Assembly (NCBI GenBank): GCA_002869425.1
Contig: PKSZ01000650.1
Location: 1-9,283, forward strand
Source: Marinilabiliales bacterium
GTDB taxonomy: Bacteria; Bacteroidota; Bacteroidia; Bacteroidales; BM523
Direction: 5' to 3'
DNA length: 9,283 nucleotides
Notes under the pieces: generated by a model
Database searches by the model: none
What the model was told of the DNA's origin: nothing
What the model saw: only the letters and a program-made list of their open reading frames with translations
Made by a program: the position numbers and the translations under genes
Shown: in pieces, positions 5,665 to 9,283 of the stretch
Position numbering within the stretch: position 1 is the first letter of the stretch
Layout of the letters: each line of letters opens with the position of its first letter

Positions 5665-5695
5665 TTGACATGAAAAGTTAAATATATTAACTTTG
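5665..5695 (+). promoter_or_regulatory. Bacteroidota-type promoter of the four-gene operon
   Basis: TTG (5665-5667, within TTGACA), a 20-base spacer and TAACTTTG (5688-5695) match the -33/-7 consensus TTG-N19-21-TAnnTTTG. The start of transcription is expected near 5702, giving a leader of about 29 bases to the ATG at 5731. It is the best promoter in the window. Confidence 0.65.
5674..5694. promoter_or_regulatory. Inverted repeat overlapping the operon promoter
   Basis: AAAGTTAA-ATATA-TTAACTTT has perfect 8-bp arms. Its right arm covers most of the -7 element, so a bound dimer would block transcription. The winged-helix regulator encoded by the second gene of this operon is the natural candidate to bind it; that is inference. 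Confidence 0.4.
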
Positions 5696-5705
5696 TTTCT
5701 CAAAG

Positions 5706-5732
5706 TACTTTTTATATTAATATACTTTTTAT
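5706..5732 (+). repeat. 10-bp direct repeat in the leader
   Basis: TACTTTTTAT occurs at 5706-5715 and again at 5723-5732, the second copy overlapping the start codon. A 12-bp palindrome (5713-5724) lies between them. It may be a by-product of AT-rich sequence or affect translation. Confidence 0.35.
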
Positions 5733-6345
5733 GGAAAATAAAGAACATATCGAAAACCTGAAAGAGATTCGATCCATAATGGAACAATCTTCAAAATTCA
5801 TAACCCTTAGCGGGCTATCCGGAGTTTTTATTGGAATTTATGCTATAATTGGATCTGCCATTGCCTACATTAAATTCAACTATAATATTTTTGAGCCTGC
5901 ATTTTCTTATAGGCCTGGAAAAAGCTTTGATGACTCAAACAATATTATTCAATTTATATTTACAGATGCAGCACTTGTATTGTTTTTGGCCATTGCAACA
6001 GCAGTAATACTTACACTAAGAAAAGCAAAAAAAGCGGGTGTAAAAACGTGGAATTCAGCTGCCCGAAAAATGCTTGTCAATTTAATAATACCATTGTTAG
6101 CAGGAGGCATTTTCTGCATGGCTCTCTTATACCATGGCATATTGTATTTAATTGCTCCAACTACTTTAATTTTTTATGGCTTGGCACTACTAAATGCAGG
6201 AAAATTCACATTACACGATATACGTTACCTGGGTGTATTTGAGATCCTGCTCGGTTTGATATCTGCATTTATTCCTGAATACGGACTCATATTTTGGTCT
6301 ATTGGCTTCGGAATTATGCATATAATCTATGGAATTATCATGTAG
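5731..6345 (+). CDS. Six-helix membrane protein of unknown function
   Basis: 204 residues. A charged N-terminus (MENKEHIENLKEIRSIMEQS, 1-20) of amphipathic character is followed by about six membrane helices near 23-47, 73-96, 115-135, 137-157, 166-182 and 184-203. The segment SSKFITLSGLSGVFIGIYA (20-38) looks like the conserved start of a Bacteroidota membrane family that is often found just ahead of a small winged-helix regulator, as here. A basic loop (RKAKKAGVKTW, 97-107) is probably cytoplasmic. No catalytic motif is visible. It is first in the operon, behind a good promoter, with 30 bases to the regulator gene. A role as a membrane partner or sensor for the regulator is possible but only a guess from gene order. 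Ends in TAG. Confidence 0.75.
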   Translation: MENKEHIENLKEIRSIMEQSSKFITLSGLSGVFIGIYAIIGSAIAYIKFNYNIFEPAFSYRPGKSFDDSNNIIQFIFTDAALVLFLAIATAVILTLRKAKKAGVKTWNSAARKMLVNLIIPLLAGGIFCMALLYHGILYLIAPTTLIFYGLALLNAGKFTLHDIRYLGVFEILLGLISAFIPEYGLIFWSIGFGIMHIIYGIIM

Positions 6346-6375
6346 CTGAAATACGAAAAGAAGTAAAAAGCGTTT

Positions 6376-6675
6376 ATGGAAAATATCATTTTGAAAATAA
6401 ACAAAAGCTTCGAAAACAGGATTCGCTTGGGTATCATGTCTATTCTTATAGTGAATGACAAAATTGATTTCAAGACGTTGAAAAACACACTCCAAACCAG
6501 CGATGGTAACATTGCCAGTCATACTACAGCACTTGAGAAGGAAGGATACATACAAATAACCAAACGCTTCATTGGAAAGAAGCCAAACACGAGCTATTCT
6601 GCTACACAAAAAGGAAAAAAAGCATTTAAGGAACACCTTGATGCACTGGAAAAAATCATAAATGGATCACTCTAA
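6376..6675 (+). CDS. Winged-helix transcriptional regulator, HTH_34 type
   Basis: 99 residues forming a single winged-helix domain of the MarR/ArsR-like group (HTH_34). Helix 1 contains SFENRIRLGIMSIL (11-24), a typical opening with the conserved N/R; the helix-turn-helix covers DFKTLKNTLQTSDGNIASHT (31-50), with recognition helix GNIASHTTALEKEGYI (44-59). The wing is at about 60-76 (ITKRFIGKKPNTSYS), then ATQKGKKAFKEHLDALEKII forms the dimerisation helix. There are no cysteine metal sites or extra sensor domain, so the signal is not evident. It probably binds DNA as a dimer. It lies between two membrane-protein genes in one transcript, which suggests it regulates its own operon, maybe through the inverted repeat at 5674-5694. 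Confidence 0.87.
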   Translation: MENIILKINKSFENRIRLGIMSILIVNDKIDFKTLKNTLQTSDGNIASHTTALEKEGYIQITKRFIGKKPNTSYSATQKGKKAFKEHLDALEKIINGSL

Positions 6676-6717
6676 AGCCTATGAAACAAAGCTACTCTAA
6701 ATCAAATGTATTGAATT

Positions 6718-8271
6718 ATGAAAACCTCATCACGTATTACACTGATCCTTACTACACTCATTGGTACTGCTCTTTTTGATATTCTATTCTGGAATGAAGA
6801 CTGGGGAATCAACACCCTTTTTTATGCACTCTTTTTACTTATAGCCCTATTTCTGCAAAAAAGAAATATATCCATCACAAGCCTGATCACAATCATTGGC
6901 TTTATCTTATCATCCATAGCAATAACAATATTTTCAAGTCTTTTAGCCCGGTGGATGTATGCACTCTCATTGATACTTGTAGCCGGCACGTTTCATGAAA
7001 ATCAGATAAAATCTATTCTTAATGGTTTTCTCAACGGAGTATTCAATCTGGTTGGCGGACAAATTTCCTTTTTTCGTAATCTATTTGGGAAAAGTTACGA
7101 GGAAAACAAAAAGAAATTACGAACCAAGGTATTTTTTGTAACCAGCGGCATTGTCCTGATTTTTGTAATTCTTTTCTCAATAGGAAATCCAATATTTGGA
7201 GAACAAATTGGCCATATCCTTAATTACATTGGTGACCTTATTGTCCGTTTTTTTGAATCCATCAGCATTGTTCATATACTATTTATTATACTTGGCCTGA
7301 TTACTTCTGCAGCAGTAATTTTCAAAATGCGAAAATCTGCAATTGCCAGACGCGAAGCCACAAAGTCACTAACGATCAACCGGGAACAACTAAAAAGAAA
7401 AAGAAGAAAGAAGAAAACCTCTGCCAAAAAGCTAAAAGAAGAATACCGAATTGTACTCTGGGTTTTTATCATGATGAATATTCTTACTGCCATTGTAAAT
7501 GTAATTGATATCAACTGGCTATGGTTTAATTTCCAACTTACTGAAGGAATGGATTTGAAGCAACTGGTTCATGAAGGAACATATATTTTAATCTTCAGCA
7601 TCATTCTATCTAGCTCTCTCATTGTCTTCTATTTCAGAGGAAACCTAAACTTTTTTCACAAAAATAAGTGGCTGAAACTGGGTGCAAATCTATGGACTTT
7701 TCAAAACCTTATACTGGTAATTTCTGTTGCCATCAGGAACTACCACTACTACCATTATTTTGGTTTGGCTTATAAAAGAATTGGTGTGGTAATATTTCTT
7801 GTTCTTACAGTTTTTGGACTTTTCACTGTATTTCTTAAAGTAAACAGGAACAAATCATTCTATTTCCTGTTTAACAGGAATAGTCTGGCTACGTATATCC
7901 TTTTAATTGCCTGTTCCTTCGTTAACTGGGATGCTATCATTGCCAAGAACAACTTCAATCATCCATACCCGGGTAATATTGAAGCTAATTTTTTGCTTTC
8001 ACTTTCTGACAAGACCTTACCTATTTTGGAAAAACATAAAGAAGACTTTCAGAACAAAAATTTCCTACATAATGAATATTCACTGGAAATTCTGGATGCT
8101 AGAATAAAAGATTTTATTGAAGAGCAGCAATTAGAAAGCTTTCTTTCCTGGAGCTATGCTGACAGTGAAGCCGAAAAGACTCTCTTACAGTATATTATAA
8201 AATCCGACAGCATTGATAAAACATCATACAATAGAAAATTCGAACAGAGAGAAATAACACGATCAAAATAA
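6718..8271 (+). CDS. Large membrane protein, DUF4173/DUF4153-like
   Basis: 517 residues. Roughly ten or more hydrophobic segments are seen: about 6-23, 33-47, 52-74, 78-90, 138-156, 183-203, 244-262, 288-306, 326-340, 356-374 and 388-402. Features resembling the DUF4173/DUF4153 family are FSIGNPIFGEQ (153-163), the KQLVHEGTYILI segment (281-292) and ACSFVNWDAIIAKNNF (398-413), followed by a soluble tail from about 414 with LLSLSDKTLPIL. The family has no known reaction. A very basic stretch, KRKRRKKKTSAKKLK (226-240), in the loop before the 244-262 helix must be cytoplasmic and could touch lipid head groups or nucleic acid. The gene follows the regulator by 42 bases and precedes the lipid kinase by 18, so co-transcription is likely. 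Family call is moderate, function unknown. Confidence 0.72.
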   Translation: MKTSSRITLILTTLIGTALFDILFWNEDWGINTLFYALFLLIALFLQKRNISITSLITIIGFILSSIAITIFSSLLARWMYALSLILVAGTFHENQIKSILNGFLNGVFNLVGGQISFFRNLFGKSYEENKKKLRTKVFFVTSGIVLIFVILFSIGNPIFGEQIGHILNYIGDLIVRFFESISIVHILFIILGLITSAAVIFKMRKSAIARREATKSLTINREQLKRKRRKKKTSAKKLKEEYRIVLWVFIMMNILTAIVNVIDINWLWFNFQLTEGMDLKQLVHEGTYILIFSIILSSSLIVFYFRGNLNFFHKNKWLKLGANLWTFQNLILVISVAIRNYHYYHYFGLAYKRIGVVIFLVLTVFGLFTVFLKVNRNKSFYFLFNRNSLATYILLIACSFVNWDAIIAKNNFNHPYPGNIEANFLLSLSDKTLPILEKHKEDFQNKNFLHNEYSLEILDARIKDFIEEQQLESFLSWSYADSEAEKTLLQYIIKSDSIDKTSYNRKFEQREITRSK

Positions 8272-8289
8272 ATATAAAATACAGGTATA

Positions 8290-8652
8290 ATGAAAAAACA
8301 ATTGAGAAGCTTCAAATATGCATTGGAAGGCATTGTTTTAATCCTGAAGTCACAACCCAATATGTGGATACATATTGCTGTAGCTGTATTGACTTTGATT
8401 TCCAGTATTTATTTTCGTATTACAACAACAGAATGGTTATTTGTGATCGTTGCTATTGGTTCTGTAATTGCTTCTGAGGCATTCAATACATCAATAGAAA
8501 AACTCACAGATCTTGTGTCACCTCAAAAAAATGAGCTGGCAAAAGCAACCAAAGATACAGCTGCTGCTGCAGTATTATTAAGCTCGATATTTGCAGTTAT
8601 CATAGGCATTCTCATATTTGGTCCATACTTACTTGAATTGTTAAATATCTAA
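8290..8652 (+). CDS. dgkA: Diacylglycerol kinase family protein (DgkA type; lipid or undecaprenol kinase)
   Basis: 120 residues, the usual size of the small integral-membrane DgkA family, which phosphorylates diacylglycerol or, in many Gram-positives, undecaprenol, using Mg-ATP at the inner face of the inner membrane. Three membrane helices are seen (about 28-42, 48-64 and 92-115), with an amphipathic N-terminal helix. The signature SEAFNTSIEKLTDLVSP (62-78) holds E63, N66 and E70, matching E. coli E69, N72 and E76 (catalytic and metal-binding), and AKATKDTAAAAVLL (84-97) gives K88 and D89, matching the AKD motif. All key residues are present, so it should be active. It ends the operon. Substrate cannot be settled from sequence; either would fit envelope lipid recycling. 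Confidence 0.92.
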   Translation: MKKQLRSFKYALEGIVLILKSQPNMWIHIAVAVLTLISSIYFRITTTEWLFVIVAIGSVIASEAFNTSIEKLTDLVSPQKNELAKATKDTAAAAVLLSSIFAVIIGILIFGPYLLELLNI

Positions 8653-8880
8653 CCATTATGCCTGAAATGTTTTACAAGGTTTATATGCTTAAAATATATA
8701 TAAGTTCGCTTTCCTTGAAAAGCCATATAGCCAAGTTGTGCAGATGGAAAAACAAATTAAAAAACATAACTCTGACATATAAATAATTGAACTGAATACA
8801 ATAGAAATTAATTTCAAATTTCGATTGATAGCCACTTACAAGCATCGATGTTAATGAATACGAATCAAAAAAGTACCCAT
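8653..8880. other. Intergenic stretch with no convincing gene
   Basis: About 228 bases, very AT-rich. I see no strong terminator after dgkA and no strong promoter for the next gene. The best promoter-like match is TTG (8787-8789), a 19-base space and TAATTTCA (8809-8816), which misses the -7 consensus at two bases. A 71-codon minus-strand frame crosses it but shows no family features. Confidence 0.5.
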
Positions 8881-9283
8881 ATGATAAAAACAACAATTCT
8901 CAATTACAGGTTTATCTGGATTAGTATTTTTTCCATTGCAATGGCAATGTTGGAAACCGCTGTTGTTATTTACTTAAGAAAAATCTACTACCCTGAAGGG
9001 TTTTCTTTTCCTTTAAACCCTATTGATGCTTCGATTGTTTTAACTGAAATCGCAAGAGAGGCCGCAACCATGATCATGTTACTTGGTATTGCAATCCTCG
9101 CTGCTGAAAAGAAAAACCAACGATTTGCATACTTCCTGTATTCATTTGCCATTTGGGATATTTTCTATTATGTATTTCTGAAAATCTTTATCAACTGGCC
9201 GGAATCACTTCTCACATGGGATATTTTATTTCTGATACCAGTCACCTGGGTAGGACCAGTAATAGCTCCGATTATTTGTAGTA
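8881..9283 (+). CDS. Conserved membrane protein of unknown function, partial (N-terminal 134 residues)
   Basis: The frame is open to the right edge. Starts in the same frame are at 8848, 8854 and 8881; I chose 8881 (MIKTTILNYRFIWISIF) because the hydrophobic helix follows directly, but the earlier two add only 11 or 9 residues and cannot be ruled out. The frame is closed upstream at 8809. About four helices are visible (near 10-31, 55-75, 83-101 and 113-132). The patterns AMAMLETAVVIYLRK, YYPEGFSFPL, REAATMIMLLGIAIL, FAIWDIFYYVFLK and WPESLLTWDILFLIPVTWV recall a conserved but uncharacterised Bacteroidota membrane family. The acidic residue in helix 1 (MLETAVV) and the many Trp/Tyr are notable. 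No function can be given. Confidence 0.72.
   Translation, partial: MIKTTILNYRFIWISIFSIAMAMLETAVVIYLRKIYYPEGFSFPLNPIDASIVLTEIAREAATMIMLLGIAILAAEKKNQRFAYFLYSFAIWDIFYYVFLKIFINWPESLLTWDILFLIPVTWVGPVIAPIICS

Noticed and set aside
5713..5724. Palindrome TATATTAATATA in the leader of the 5731 gene
   Set aside because: It is made only of A and T, short, and has no match to a known site; noted only as part of the repeat entry.
6211..6636. 141-codon minus-strand frame
   Set aside because: It runs antisense to the end of the 204-residue membrane protein and to the winged-helix gene, both of which have clear protein features; the antisense product has none.
8681..8896. 71-codon minus-strand frame in the gap after dgkA
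   Set aside because: Its composition is dominated by Phe, Leu, Ile and Tyr as expected for AT-rich noncoding DNA. It overlaps the start of the membrane protein gene and shows no family features.
1..9283. CRISPR arrays, tRNA or rRNA genes, insertion sequences, prophage or conjugation genes
   Set aside because: I looked for spaced repeats, conserved RNA motifs, transposase or integrase frames and flanking target duplications, and saw none. The region looks like ordinary chromosome.

Overview
The window looks like an AT-rich piece of a Bacteroidota chromosome, most likely from an anaerobic or microaerobic member of the Bacteroidales/Marinilabiliales type. This rests on three things: several candidate promoters carry the phylum's TAnnTTTG -7 element (one with a well-spaced TTG), most starts lack Shine-Dalgarno sequences, and the protein families are typical of the group. 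I cannot name the species. All stops behave as standard code.

Left part, minus strand (1-4543). A partial MFS-type transporter runs off the left edge. Next comes a tight four-gene operon transcribed leftward: rubrerythrin (3318-2734), a stand-alone rubredoxin (2731-2576), a class A flavodiiron protein (2564-1410) and a PrxQ/BCP peroxiredoxin (1404-928), closed by an intrinsic terminator at 902-873. Upstream is a separately transcribed Fe-type superoxide dismutase with its own terminator, and upstream of that a NimA-like flavin-binding protein. Together these form an oxygen-defence island: SOD converts superoxide to peroxide, rubrerythrin and the peroxiredoxin remove peroxide, the flavodiiron protein reduces O2 (or NO), and rubredoxin carries electrons. 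The rubredoxin reductase is not in the window. A perfect 20-bp palindrome containing TTGAT-N4-ATCAA, the FNR consensus form, lies upstream of the SOD gene.

Middle (4544-5581), plus strand. A ferritin gene diverges from the NimA-like gene. It carries an in-frame TAA after codon 131, although the same frame continues for 37 codons of recognisable ferritin C-terminus to a second stop and then a strong terminator. All ferroxidase-centre residues precede the stop; the final helix E is lost. A 62-residue two-helix membrane protein resembling the membrane part of GldL follows.

Right part (5665-8652), plus strand. A good Bacteroidota promoter with an overlapping inverted repeat leads into a probable operon: a six-helix membrane protein, a winged-helix regulator (HTH_34 type), a large DUF4173/DUF4153-like membrane protein, and a DgkA-type lipid kinase. 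The role is unknown, but a regulator embedded among membrane proteins and a lipid kinase suggests an envelope-related function. After about 200 bases without a convincing gene, a partial membrane protein (8881 to the right edge) begins.

The points most worth a second look are the interrupted ferritin, the FNR-like site ahead of sod, the GldL-like microprotein, the regulator/membrane/DgkA operon, and the substituted histidine in the NimA-like protein.
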